From positions 23,049-87,048 of the forward strand of contig DGPZ01000092.1 in NCBI GenBank assembly GCA_002390675.1: a stretch of 64,000 nucleotides of DNA, written 5' to 3'. Both the position numbers and the translations under genes were made by a program. Within the stretch, counting starts at the first letter, position 1, and every line of letters begins with the position of its first letter. This document shows positions 9,071 through 18,089 of this stretch, piece by piece. Below the pieces are notes generated by a model. The model made no database searches, was not told the origin of the DNA, and saw only the letters and a program-made list of their open reading frames with translations. This stretch comes from Deltaproteobacteria bacterium UBA4427. GTDB taxonomy: Bacteria; Myxococcota_A; UBA9160; UBA4427.

Positions 9071-10294
9071 CTAGATGCGTTCGATGATGATCGCTGGGGC
9101 CATGCCGCCGCCCGCGCACATGGTGATGAGCCCGGTCGTCTTGTTGCGGCGCTCGAGTTCGTCGAGGACCGTGCCGATCAGGATCGATCCCGTGGCGCCG
9201 ATCGGATGCCCGAGGGCCATCGCGCCGCCATTTACGTTGACCCTGTCGCGATCAAGGTTCAGGTCGCGCTGGAACTTTTCGGAAACGACTGCAAAAGCCT
9301 CATTGACCTCGAAAAGGTCTATGTCCGAGAGTTCCATTCCGGCGCGCTTCAGAATCTTCTGCGCGGCGGCGACCGGAGCGTTGAGCATCAGCGTCGGGCA
9401 ATCACCCATATTCGCAGTCGCGATCACACGTGCTCGGGGCTTCAGGTCGTGGGACTTGGCGTAGGCCTCGCTCGCGAAGAGGATCGCGGCGGAGCCGTCT
9501 ACCACACCCGAAGAGTTGCCGGCATGATGGACGTGCTCGATCTTAAGGTCCGGGTATTTCTTGGCGACCAGCTCACGGAAGGTGAGGGCATCCTCGGTGT
9601 GTCGATAGTCGGCCAGTTGTTCGAAGCTCGGTCGGAGCTGCGAGAGAGACTCGGCCGTCGTGTTAGGGCGAGGAAATTCCTCACGATCGAGAGCTAGAGA
9701 ACCATCTAGGTTGTGGACCGGAATCAAGCTCTTGTCGAAGTGACCGCCCTTGATCGCAATCTCGGCGCGGCGCTGACTCTCGGCCCCGAGTTCGTCGAGT
9801 GCTGATCTCGGGATGCCTTCTAGTGTAGCGATCGCATCTGCGCAAACGCCCTGATGGGGCTGCGGGTGGAGTTCCTGAAGGTGCATGTTATTCGCACCCA
9901 TCGGGAGGAGGCCCTTCTTCGGAATCGACATCATTTCCGTGCCGCCGGCTATGACAAGATCTTCCATGCCGGACATGACGGCGTTGGCAGCGATATTCGC
10001 GCTCGTGATGCCCGAGCCGCAGAAGCGATCGAGGGTCATGCCACTGGCCTTGATGTCGTATCCCGCATCGAGCGCCGTCATGCGGCCCAAGTCACCGGAC
10101 TGCTCCTGCACTTGGGAGCTGGTGCCCCATACGATGTCGTCAACGTCTGCGGTCTCAAGTCCGTTGCGGTCGCGCAAGGCGCCGAGGACAGTGGATCCGA
10201 GGTGCTGGGGGTGAAGGTGGGCGAGGGCGCCTTTACCGGCCTTGCCAATTCCGCGGGGGGTGCGACAGGCGTCGATAATGAATGCGTCAGACAT
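9071..10294 (-). CDS. Acetyl-CoA C-acetyltransferase / 3-ketoacyl-CoA thiolase
   Basis: A 407-residue degradative thiolase. The nucleophilic Cys92 is in DRFCGSGITSAN, His363 in GGAMALGHPIGATGS and the second catalytic Cys393 in CAGGGMAP near the C-terminus. It condenses or cleaves 3-ketoacyl-CoA with CoA in beta-oxidation or acetoacetyl-CoA metabolism; chain length cannot be read. The start ATG has GGAG nine bases upstream. No FadB-type partner is adjacent. The promoter region has a perfect palindrome (10317-10334) that may be an operator. It could take the acetoacetyl-CoA made by the leucine cluster, but that is inference. Confidence 0.93.
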   Translation of the reverse strand: MSDAFIIDACRTPRGIGKAGKGALAHLHPQHLGSTVLGALRDRNGLETADVDDIVWGTSSQVQEQSGDLGRMTALDAGYDIKASGMTLDRFCGSGITSANIAANAVMSGMEDLVIAGGTEMMSIPKKGLLPMGANNMHLQELHPQPHQGVCADAIATLEGIPRSALDELGAESQRRAEIAIKGGHFDKSLIPVHNLDGSLALDREEFPRPNTTAESLSQLRPSFEQLADYRHTEDALTFRELVAKKYPDLKIEHVHHAGNSSGVVDGSAAILFASEAYAKSHDLKPRARVIATANMGDCPTLMLNAPVAAAQKILKRAGMELSDIDLFEVNEAFAVVSEKFQRDLNLDRDRVNVNGGAMALGHPIGATGSILIGTVLDELERRNKTTGLITMCAGGGMAPAIIIERI

Positions 10295-10303
10295 GGTGTT
10301 CTC

Positions 10304-10336
10304 CTAGTTTTTGAGCAAACTAGAGTACTAGTTTTT
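10304..10336. promoter_or_regulatory. Operator candidate upstream of thiolase
   Basis: AAACTAG (10317-10323) and CTAGTTT (10328-10334) make a perfect 18-bp palindrome around AGTA. A further CTAGTTTTT copy at 10304 repeats the right arm in direct orientation. The site sits about 25 bp upstream of the thiolase start, a position suited to repression. Confidence 0.45.
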
Positions 10337-10520
10337 CGAGGGGTTGGCTCTATACGTCGAGTCGCGTCGTCAGTGCGGCGTAGCGGGACGCACGAGGCAC
10401 CGACGGGACCGAGCACGGCGGTTTTGCTGGGCTAGGCTCGACGCTCTATTTATTTTGCCGCAGCACAGGAGCCTTGATAATGCTCCGGTGTCAGGCTTTT
10501 ATGCAAGGACTACGATCGCA

Positions 10521-11483
10521 ATGGAATACCGAAATCTCGGAGACTCGGGTCTCAAAGTCTCGCTGGCTGGCCTGGGTTGCAACAACTTCGGCATGACGAT
10601 CGACTACGTCGCGAGCGAGAACGTTATTCGCGCTGCGCTCGACTCAGGAATTACGCTCTTCGACACAGCAGATTGTTATGGTGGAGGTGGCTCGGAGAGC
10701 TTCTTGGGCAAGGCGCTTGGATCGGACCGCGACAAGGCGCTGATCGCAACGAAGTTCGGCGTGCCTATGGGTAAGGGGCCGCTGATGGGAGGGGCCTCGC
10801 GCCGCTATGTCATCCAGGCCTGTGAAGCGAGCCTCGCGCGCCTTGGGACCGATTATATCGACGTCTATTTTCTGCATACGCCTGACGAGGATACGCCTAT
10901 GGCGGAGACCCTCGATGCGATGAATACCTTGATCGATCAGGGGAAGATTCGTTATGCGGGTTGCTCTAATCTCTCAGGCTGGGAGATCGCGAATGCCTCT
11001 TGGGAAGCCGACAGCGTTGGTGCTCGCGGATTTGTGACGGCGCAGAATGAGTGGAGTCTTCTTGAGCGAAAAATCGAGGCCGAAGTCGTGCCGGCGTGTG
11101 AAAATTTCGGGCTCGGCCTTATGCCCTATTTCCCGCTGGCGTCGGGGGCGCTGACGGGGAAGTACAAACGCGGTGAGGCTTTCGATACTGCAACTCGATA
11201 CGGCGGTGGTGAAGGGCGCGAGATGTTCACTTCCATGTACGGGCATTTTGTTTCGGATTCGAACCTTGCGAAGGTCGAGCGACTTGGAAAAGTCGCGGAA
11301 GAGGCGGGGCTCACGATTGTTGAGCTTGCCCTGTCGTGGCTCGCGAGCCATGAAGTTGTCTCCAGCGTGATTGCGGGTGCGACTCGACCGGATCAGGTCG
11401 AGGCGAACGCTAAGCTGACGCGCGGCGATCTTGACGAAGACGTCTTCGAGGCGGTGGACCAGGCACTTTCGGAAGACGAATAA
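10521..11483 (+). CDS. Aldo/keto reductase
   Basis: A 320-residue TIM-barrel oxidoreductase with the complete AKR tetrad Asp48, Tyr53, Lys78 and His119 (FDTADCY, ATKFG, FLHTPDE). It reduces aldehydes or ketones with NADPH in the cytoplasm; the substrate is unknown. The start ATG 10521 aligns with the family N-terminus MEYRNLGDSGL; the upstream extension to 10344 is not protein-like. It is followed after about 50 bp by the FAD-dependent dehydrogenase gene in the same direction, which suggests a two-gene unit. The closest general resemblance is to the AKR11/12-like bacterial group. Confidence 0.92.
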   Translation: MEYRNLGDSGLKVSLAGLGCNNFGMTIDYVASENVIRAALDSGITLFDTADCYGGGGSESFLGKALGSDRDKALIATKFGVPMGKGPLMGGASRRYVIQACEASLARLGTDYIDVYFLHTPDEDTPMAETLDAMNTLIDQGKIRYAGCSNLSGWEIANASWEADSVGARGFVTAQNEWSLLERKIEAEVVPACENFGLGLMPYFPLASGALTGKYKRGEAFDTATRYGGGEGREMFTSMYGHFVSDSNLAKVERLGKVAEEAGLTIVELALSWLASHEVVSSVIAGATRPDQVEANAKLTRGDLDEDVFEAVDQALSEDE

Positions 11484-11536
11484 CGCCACTCCGTCTTCAC
11501 GATTTGATGAACACATTCCACGAGGGAATTCAGGCG

Positions 11537-13027
11537 ATGGTTGAGACCGAACGAGATTGGAACCCTTCCCGCCCCTGTCCCGAGGCTCAAGTGCCGCGAT
11601 GGGACCGGGAATTCGACGTGTGTATTGTCGGCTTTGGTTCTGCGGGTGGATCGGCAGCAATCGAGGCAGCCGAGGCGGGCGCTCGCGTCTGTGTCTTCGA
11701 GGTGGCTTCGGGTGCCGGCGGCACAAGTGCGATGGCCGGAGGGGATATTTATCTTGGTGGTGGTGGCGGCACGCCGGCCCAGAATGAGAATGGGTTCCAG
11801 GACGATACGGAAGACTTCTTTAGATACATGATGATGGCGGGAGGGGCTGATGCGGATGAAGCGCGGGTTCGCGCTTATGCCGACGGTGCGCTCGGGCACT
11901 ACGAATGGCTCCGAAAGATCGGTGTGCCGTACCGAACGACTTATATACCGGGGAAAACGATGATGCCCGGAACCGGCGATTGTTTGATTCTTTCGGGTAA
12001 CGAATTCGCATGGCCGTATAGTGATCATGCGAAGCCCTGTCCTCGTGGACATCTGCCGGAGGCAACCGGAGAGACGGGTGGCTTCGTGCTTATGGATGCG
12101 ATTGCCCGCCGCGCGAAAGAGATTGGAGTCGAATCGTCCTTCGATACGAAAGTTCGTGCTCTAATTCAATCCGAGGATGGCCGGATTTGTGGGCTCATCG
12201 CCGTCCAGAACGGTGAGACGATCTACGTGCGTGCGAACGGCGGCGTTCTGTTATGCGCCGGCGGATTCGTTCTGAATCGTGAGATGCTTGAGCAGTACGC
12301 ACCGCAGGTGAATCACCTATCTGATGACGCGCTCAGCGGCGGCTACGATGATGGCTCTGGTATTCAGATGGGGATGGGCGCAGGCGGACAAGCAATCCAT
12401 ATGGATGAGCTCTTCACGACCTTCACTTTCTACCCGCCGGAGTCGAACGTAAAGGGCATTCTTGTGAACGAGCAGGGTCAGCGCTTTATTAACGAAGATG
12501 CCTATCCGGGGCGAGTCGCACATCATTGTGTTAGGCAGCTCGGATCCAAGATCCACTTGCTCGTCGATGAAGCGATCTATACGCCGCCGACAGAGCTATC
12601 TCGATGGGAACTGGCGGCGGTCGGCGAGACATGGGAAGAGGTTGAAGAGGAGCTCGGCTTCGTGTCGGGGACGCTGGTTGAGACGATCGAGCGCTTCAAT
12701 GCCTACGCGTCAAAGGGAGAGGATCCGCTCTTTCACAAGTCACCCGATTGGCTAAAACCCTTGATCGAGCCGCCCTTTGCCGCCATCGCGGTCACGGTTG
12801 GGGAATCGTTTCTACCCTATTTCACGCTGGGCGGGCTGCGAGTGACGATTGACGGCGAAGTGCTGGACGGAACGGGCGAGGCGATTTCGGGACTCTATGC
12901 CGCCGGTCGAACAGCTTGTGGTTTGCCGCGTTCGGCGGAGGACTACAGCTCCGGTATGTCGTTAGGCGACTGTACGTTCTTTGGCCGGAGAGCCGGGCTT
13001 CATGCTGCGACCAAAGCCGCCGGGTGA
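11537..13027 (+). CDS. FAD-dependent dehydrogenase (KstD / fumarate reductase flavoprotein fold)
   Basis: About 496 residues with an N-terminal dinucleotide-binding motif VGFGSAGGSAAIEA and a second FAD contact VLLCAGGFV, ending in the family's GLYAAGRTACG and SSGMSLGDCTFFGRRAG. This is the flavoprotein group that includes 3-ketosteroid dehydrogenase and soluble fumarate/urocanate reductase. ATG 11537 is chosen because GAGGG lies upstream; ATG 11507 is possible. Steroid dehydrogenation is plausible given the Rieske and HsaA-like genes elsewhere in the window, but the KstD catalytic Tyr residues were not confirmed by alignment. It is cotranscribed with the aldo/keto reductase by spacing. Confidence 0.85.
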   Translation: MVETERDWNPSRPCPEAQVPRWDREFDVCIVGFGSAGGSAAIEAAEAGARVCVFEVASGAGGTSAMAGGDIYLGGGGGTPAQNENGFQDDTEDFFRYMMMAGGADADEARVRAYADGALGHYEWLRKIGVPYRTTYIPGKTMMPGTGDCLILSGNEFAWPYSDHAKPCPRGHLPEATGETGGFVLMDAIARRAKEIGVESSFDTKVRALIQSEDGRICGLIAVQNGETIYVRANGGVLLCAGGFVLNREMLEQYAPQVNHLSDDALSGGYDDGSGIQMGMGAGGQAIHMDELFTTFTFYPPESNVKGILVNEQGQRFINEDAYPGRVAHHCVRQLGSKIHLLVDEAIYTPPTELSRWELAAVGETWEEVEEELGFVSGTLVETIERFNAYASKGEDPLFHKSPDWLKPLIEPPFAAIAVTVGESFLPYFTLGGLRVTIDGEVLDGTGEAISGLYAAGRTACGLPRSAEDYSSGMSLGDCTFFGRRAGLHAATKAAG

Positions 13028-13140
13028 TTCCAAGCGGTCCTATATGTGCGATCGCGTGGTATTGAGCGAGGCCTTGGGCGGAGCCCCGGTTTAGCCGCGA
13101 GTCCATGAAAGTCGGCGTGTTGCTCGTTGAATCGTACGGC

Positions 13141-14397
13141 CTATACCTGCGCCTTGAGTTGGTTGATTTGGTGCTCGAGCCAGCCTTCGAGCCAGAAATT
13201 GTCCTGGCTCGCGAGCAGCGACTCATGCACAGTCAGTGACAGGGTGATCGCTGGGGTATGAGTGGGGTCCGCTTTGCGGACGATGTCGAGAAGGTGCAGA
13301 GCCGCTTCGGGCTCTTTTGCATCAAACTTTGCGCGGGCTCTTTCCACTAGGGCGTCGACGCCTGCTAACTCGACGAGGTCCGAGAAAACGTCGCTCGACG
13401 GGACGCTATAGAGTTCCGTTGTAGATTCGTGGTGGAACCAACCTGAGTAGTTTTCCCAAATGGCTTGGATGCTCCACGAGACTTTCCCGTAGCCTTGGCC
13501 GACTTCGAGCTCGGGCGGTAGTTCGATTTCCTGCATCAGGGTGTGAAGGGCCTTGCCTTCGTTCATGCCCTTTACGACTTCGTCATGCACGTAGTGGATG
13601 GCATCTCGGTAGACCGTGAGCTCCTCATGAATCAGCTTTTTGCCAATCACCGGCGCATGATGTCCGTAGAGAATTATTTCTGGTTCTAGGTCGAGAACGG
13701 TCTGTGCAGCGTCCGCGCAGACAAGAGCATCTCGATATCGATCCCCCCGGATCGTGACGAGGTTTGGGAAATGCCCGAAGGGGCAGCCGAAGATATTCCC
13801 TGTTAGGCAGATCCCGTGCTGCGGGAGCCAGACGACGAGAGAGTCGTTGGTTTCGGCTCCCTTCGCGGCAATGAGTACGATTTCCAGATCTCCAAGCTTG
13901 AACTCATGGCGTTCTTCGAAGGTGATCTCGGGTGTGGCCGGAGCATGTGCAGCGCCGATATTGAAACCGTGCTCTTTGTAATAACCGGCATCGGCTCGGA
14001 ATCGCTCTATGAAGCGAAAGCCCGATCGCTTCGCTCGATAGGTTTGAAGTCGGCCATCATAGGTTTGGTGTTCAGGATTTCCCGCCTGAGCGATGTATTC
14101 GAGCCCCGGGTTCTTTGCGCGGAAGAACTCGATGCCACCGACGTGGTCGACGTGTCCTTGGGTGGTGATGACATAACGGATGTCGTTCGCCTGCGCCGAC
14201 GCCTCGCAGAAGTTCTGATAATGGACTGGCCCCTCAAAGGCCATGCCCGCGTTGATGAGTACGCTTCCCTCGCTCGTTTCGAGCAAGTACGTGTTCGAGC
14301 ATCCCTCGGACATTACGATGAAGTCATTGATACGTTCGGCGCCTAGGCGAGCGGCGCTCGGGGCGACGGGGCGAGATTTGTAGATTGGTGTGCGCAT
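13141..14397 (-). CDS. Metallo-beta-lactamase-fold hydrolase, alkylsulfatase-like
   Basis: A 418-residue protein with an N-terminal MBL domain and a C-terminal helical region resembling the dimerisation domain of SdsA1-type alkyl sulfatases. The metal motif reads TTQGHVDHVGG: Gln80, His82, Asp84, His85, so the first His of HxHxDH is Gln. A second metal region GNIFGCPFGHFPN and GHHAPVIG follow. There is no signal peptide. The replaced ligand suggests an altered metal site, so the hydrolase activity may differ. It is 24 bp downstream of the PhyH-type gene, same strand, and likely cotranscribed with it. Confidence 0.85.
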   Translation of the reverse strand: MRTPIYKSRPVAPSAARLGAERINDFIVMSEGCSNTYLLETSEGSVLINAGMAFEGPVHYQNFCEASAQANDIRYVITTQGHVDHVGGIEFFRAKNPGLEYIAQAGNPEHQTYDGRLQTYRAKRSGFRFIERFRADAGYYKEHGFNIGAAHAPATPEITFEERHEFKLGDLEIVLIAAKGAETNDSLVVWLPQHGICLTGNIFGCPFGHFPNLVTIRGDRYRDALVCADAAQTVLDLEPEIILYGHHAPVIGKKLIHEELTVYRDAIHYVHDEVVKGMNEGKALHTLMQEIELPPELEVGQGYGKVSWSIQAIWENYSGWFHHESTTELYSVPSSDVFSDLVELAGVDALVERARAKFDAKEPEAALHLLDIVRKADPTHTPAITLSLTVHESLLASQDNFWLEGWLEHQINQLKAQV

Positions 14398-14421
14398 GAA
14401 ATCCTCGCTGTTTAAGCGTTA

Positions 14422-15651
14422 CTATTTGGTCAGCTGATCGACGGTTGTGACCGTGGCTGCGATGCGGTCTTCGACGTTGCTGAGCTCAGCTCTCGCTTCG
14501 CGACTGTAGTGTGGCTGATCAGGCTTCTCGTCTCCAGGTAGCAATGGAAGTTCGAACCCCGAATAGACGACCTTGCGTGGGCGCTGCGTCGGAGGGTGGG
14601 CTCTGTGCAGGGTGTCGCTGCAATGAACGGTTATGTCACCAGTCTGCGTTTCGAGCATCCTGGGTTTGAGATCCATGAGAGGGTCTCGGCCGGGGACCTT
14701 AACGTTCGCGCGGTGCGACCCTGGGACTACGCCTAACGCACCGCTAACGCGATCGGCTCCGGTAATCGAAATCCCACAAGTGAGGGCATTGCAGTGATAG
14801 GAGTGGCGGCCCTGTCCACAGTCTTTGTGCCAGGGGAGGTCGGATAAGCCCTTCACGATTCCGAGGGGCTTCACTAGGCCTTCGGCGCTCAGACGATGTT
14901 GATGGCCATCTCCGGTAAGGCCGCCTAACCATTGGTAGCGATCGCTACCGACGAGGGAACGAAGCCGTTCTGACTTCTCGAAAAAGTTCAGCACGCGAAC
15001 AGCCTGGGATGTGCCGTCGGCGTCTTCGGCCCACCACGAATCGCCATCGTCGGGTTTCGCTCGCGCGATATGATGATCGATATCGTCGCCGACGCCTGCC
15101 ATCTCGTCGGGGTCAAAGATTCCACGTAAGTGAAGGAAGCCCGCTTCGCGCAAGAAGTGTGCGATTTCAGGGAGCTCGTCTTCCGGCGTGAACACGCGGT
15201 CGAGATCGAGAGGGCCGCCGTCTAGATCCAAGAACTGGACATCGCCAGGCTCGAAAGCTTTCCGCCCATCAAGGAGTGCTCGAAAGGCGGGCTCCCATCC
15301 AATCCAATCGTCCATGGTTCCGCGCTCGACGCGAACCCGTGACGTCATGGCGAGCCCCATGGTCGACTGATAGTCCTGCATGAAATCTGAAAGCGCGCCC
15401 CCACTCATAGCGATGACCAGCTCCGCCCTACCAATTCCGGGAGCCACCTCTATTCGATCACCGGATGAGCAAAGCATCCATTCTGTACCGTCGATGGAAA
15501 AACCAATCGCGGGCAGTTCTCGCTGAGCAATAGCCCGTGCGGCCGATTCACCGTGGTTCTCGATCGCCTCTGGGAGGATCGTGTCGAGTACCTCAGTCAC
15601 GCTCAGGGGACGAATGTCTATCAGGCGACGGGTACGATGATCAATTGACAA
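14422..15651 (-). CDS. SCP2-like domain fused to phytanoyl-CoA dioxygenase (PhyH) domain
   Basis: About 409 residues. The first third (residues 10-115) looks like an SCP2 lipid-carrier or alkyl-sulfatase C-terminal-like domain (FSIDGTEWMLCSSGDRIEV...GRAELVIAMSGGALSDF). The rest is a non-haem Fe(II)/2-oxoglutarate dioxygenase of the PhyH family with WHKD as the HxD metal motif and a distal His in HCSDTLHRAHPPT. I place the start at TTG 15651, preceded by AGGAGGAG at six bases; the ATG at 15738 lacks a site. It probably hydroxylates a lipid or an alkyl ester presented by the carrier domain. It is divergent from selO. Confidence 0.85.
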   Translation of the reverse strand: MSIDHRTRRLIDIRPLSVTEVLDTILPEAIENHGESAARAIAQRELPAIGFSIDGTEWMLCSSGDRIEVAPGIGRAELVIAMSGGALSDFMQDYQSTMGLAMTSRVRVERGTMDDWIGWEPAFRALLDGRKAFEPGDVQFLDLDGGPLDLDRVFTPEDELPEIAHFLREAGFLHLRGIFDPDEMAGVGDDIDHHIARAKPDDGDSWWAEDADGTSQAVRVLNFFEKSERLRSLVGSDRYQWLGGLTGDGHQHRLSAEGLVKPLGIVKGLSDLPWHKDCGQGRHSYHCNALTCGISITGADRVSGALGVVPGSHRANVKVPGRDPLMDLKPRMLETQTGDITVHCSDTLHRAHPPTQRPRKVVYSGFELPLLPGDEKPDQPHYSREARAELSNVEDRIAATVTTVDQLTK

Positions 15652-15769
15652 GTCGGTCTCCTCCTGACTCCTAGTGTACGAGAGCGTCGGCCAATTTTGG
15701 GCCGACTTCCAGGGGGCCCGAAGAGTCATAAGTGGCAAAGTTGGAGCGTCGATTCGCTAAGCTGCGCCC

Positions 15770-17284
15770 ATGACGGCAATCATCCCCGGACCCGAAGGAA
15801 ATCTGGAAAGCGGCTATGCATCGCTTTCCGAAGATTTCTTCGCGCGTGTTGCACCGACGCCCGTGGCAGCGCCGCGGCTTCTTAGATGGAACAAAGCGCT
15901 TGGGGATGAGCTTGGGTTCTCCGCAGCCTGGGCCGAGGGAGCTACCGGACTTGGGACGCTTGCGGGTAATCGTCGCCTAGCGAACGTTGAGCCGATCGCG
16001 ATGGCCTATGCCGGTCATCAATTCGGCAACTGGAATCCGAGTCTTGGGGATGGCCGCGCGATTCAGATCGGTGAAGTCTCAGACCCGACTGGTACGCGTC
16101 GCGGGATCCAGTTGAAGGGTGCAGGCCCTACGCCTTTTTCGCGGCGAGGAGATGGGCGCGCGGCGATCGGACCTGTTCTGCGAGAATACGTTTTAAGCGA
16201 AGCGATGCATGCGATGGGGATTCCGACGACCCGTGCACTCGCGATGGTGACCACCGGCGAATCGGTCTACCGAGAGCGCGCCGAGCCCGGTGCTATTTTG
16301 ACAAGAGTTGCCCGAGGCTTCGTTCGCGTGGGCACTTTTGAATATTTTGCTGCGCACCGAGACACGGAGGCGGTGCGCTCCCTCGCGGACTACGTGATCG
16401 CGCATCGCTACCCCGAAGCCGCATCGGAAGCGAACCCCTATCTCGCTTTGCTGAACGAAGTTGTGTCTTCTCAGGCGGACTTAATCGGGCGATGGATGTT
16501 GGTCGGATTCATTCATGGCGTCATGAACACGGACAATATGTCGATCTTCGGAGAAACGATCGACTATGGCCCCTGCGCATTTCTCGATGAATACGATCCG
16601 GCGAAGGTTTTCTCTTCGATTGATCAGAACGGTCGCTACGCCTACAACCAGCAACCCGGAATTGGCTTGTGGAACCTAACGCGGTTCGCGGAGACTCTCG
16701 TACCGCTTCTTGGCGACGATCAAGAAGCCGGAGTTGAAATCGCGAATAATTCACTGGGCGCATACGCGGAGAAGTTTCAGACTGCCTACTACTTGGGTCT
16801 CTGCCGAAAACTTGGCTTCGCGGAATCGAATGAACGAAATCGTCAGCTCGCCGGGGAGCTTCTCGAAATCATGGCTGACCAGAAGGCGGATTTCACGCTT
16901 ACCTTTCGCGGGCTTTCGGAACTAGGCAAGGGCGAACCGAGTGGGGAGCAAGGCGCACGTTCTCTTTTCGCGGATCCGGCTGCTTTCGACGCTTGGGCCA
17001 ACGGCTACGGGGATCGACTTAATGAAGAAGGTCTCGACGAGGGTATTCGCTTGACCAGGATGCGCGGCGTGAACCCGCGGTTCATCCCGCGCAATCATCG
17101 CGTCCAAGAAGCAATCACCGCGCTCGTTGACCGCGAAGACGAAGGGCCTCTTGAAGCGCTGCTGACTGTGACCGCCACGCCCTTCGAGGACCCCGCCGGC
17201 CACACCAACTGCGCAAACTACGCCGAGTATGCGAAGCCTCCGCAACCCAACGAAGTCGTCCACCAGACGTTTTGCGGCACCTGA
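15770..17284 (+). CDS. selO: Protein adenylyltransferase SelO
   Basis: A 504-residue pseudokinase-fold AMPylase (UPF0061/YdiU). It carries the family signatures MAYAGHQFGNW, GRAIQIGE, QLKGAGPTPFSRRGDGRA and GVMNTDNMSI followed by IDYGPCAFLD. SelO transfers AMP to Ser/Thr/Tyr of redox-related proteins and is linked to the oxidative stress response. The C-terminus is TFCGT, so the redox residue at the antepenultimate position is Cys502, where animal SelO has selenocysteine; the codon here is TGC. It is 39 bp upstream of trmJ, so the two may be cotranscribed. Assignment is secure. Confidence 0.96.
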   Translation: MTAIIPGPEGNLESGYASLSEDFFARVAPTPVAAPRLLRWNKALGDELGFSAAWAEGATGLGTLAGNRRLANVEPIAMAYAGHQFGNWNPSLGDGRAIQIGEVSDPTGTRRGIQLKGAGPTPFSRRGDGRAAIGPVLREYVLSEAMHAMGIPTTRALAMVTTGESVYRERAEPGAILTRVARGFVRVGTFEYFAAHRDTEAVRSLADYVIAHRYPEAASEANPYLALLNEVVSSQADLIGRWMLVGFIHGVMNTDNMSIFGETIDYGPCAFLDEYDPAKVFSSIDQNGRYAYNQQPGIGLWNLTRFAETLVPLLGDDQEAGVEIANNSLGAYAEKFQTAYYLGLCRKLGFAESNERNRQLAGELLEIMADQKADFTLTFRGLSELGKGEPSGEQGARSLFADPAAFDAWANGYGDRLNEEGLDEGIRLTRMRGVNPRFIPRNHRVQEAITALVDREDEGPLEALLTVTATPFEDPAGHTNCANYAEYAKPPQPNEVVHQTFCGT

Positions 17285-17323
17285 TTCGCGTCGCCACGTA
17301 ATAAAAGAAAGACGCGATTCCCC

Positions 17324-18049
17324 ATGCCCATTAACGATATACGCATCGTACTTGTAGAGCCCAACCATCCTGGAAACATTGGCGCCGTTGCGCGCGCGAT
17401 GAAGACCATGGCGCTTTCAGATCTCGCATTAGTTCGTCCTGTTGATTTCCCGTCGCACCTTGCTGACCGAAGGTCGATGGGAGCGAAAGACCTTCTCGAC
17501 AAGGCGCGGGTTTTTGAATCCCTTGAAGAAGCGATTGGTGATTGCCGCCTCGTTATTGGGAGTTCTGCGCGCGAGCGGTCATTCCCTCACTCAATCTTGG
17601 AACCGAGGGAATGCGCTGCGCAGCTCGTGGGCGAAGCAGCGGACGGGGAGCCGGCGGCACTCATATTCGGGCCGGAACGAACGGGTCTCGCAAATAGGGA
17701 GCTCGATCAATGTACGTTCCAAGTGCGTATTCCCGCGAATGAGGCTTTCTCGTCTTTGAATCTCGGGGCCGCGGTGCAGCTTCTTTGTTACGAAATTTTC
17801 ATGGCGAGCAGGACGCCGGAGGAAGCGCTCGCCTCGATACCGAAGGAAAAGCCGAGCCTTCAAATCGAGATGGAGCATTTCTACGATCATCTTGAGCGCG
17901 CGCTCGACGCCCGCGGATATCTCGAAGGAGAGATGCGCGAGGTCACCCTTTCGAAGCTTAGGCGGCTATTCAATCGAGGGCGGCCGCACTCGGGTGAGTT
18001 GAAGCTGTTGCATACGATGCTTAAGATGATTCACAATGAGAGCGAGTAG
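17324..18049 (+). CDS. trmJ: tRNA (cytidine/uridine-32-2'-O)-methyltransferase TrmJ
   Basis: A 241-residue SpoU/TrmH-class SPOUT methyltransferase. It begins IRIVLVEPNHPGNIGAVARAMKTMAL, the SPOUT motif 1, followed by LIFGPERTGLANREL (motif 2) and IPANEAFSSLNLGAAVQLLCYE (motif 3 of the SAM-binding trefoil knot). It methylates the 2'-OH of residue 32 in tRNA anticodon loops. It follows selO and converges with the methyltransferase gene downstream. Length matches E. coli TrmJ closely. Confidence 0.92.
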   Translation: MPINDIRIVLVEPNHPGNIGAVARAMKTMALSDLALVRPVDFPSHLADRRSMGAKDLLDKARVFESLEEAIGDCRLVIGSSARERSFPHSILEPRECAAQLVGEAADGEPAALIFGPERTGLANRELDQCTFQVRIPANEAFSSLNLGAAVQLLCYEIFMASRTPEEALASIPKEKPSLQIEMEHFYDHLERALDARGYLEGEMREVTLSKLRRLFNRGRPHSGELKLLHTMLKMIHNESE

Positions 18050-18089
18050 ACCTGTGCTCTCAGCGTGGATGGGACGTAGCGGGTCGCGT

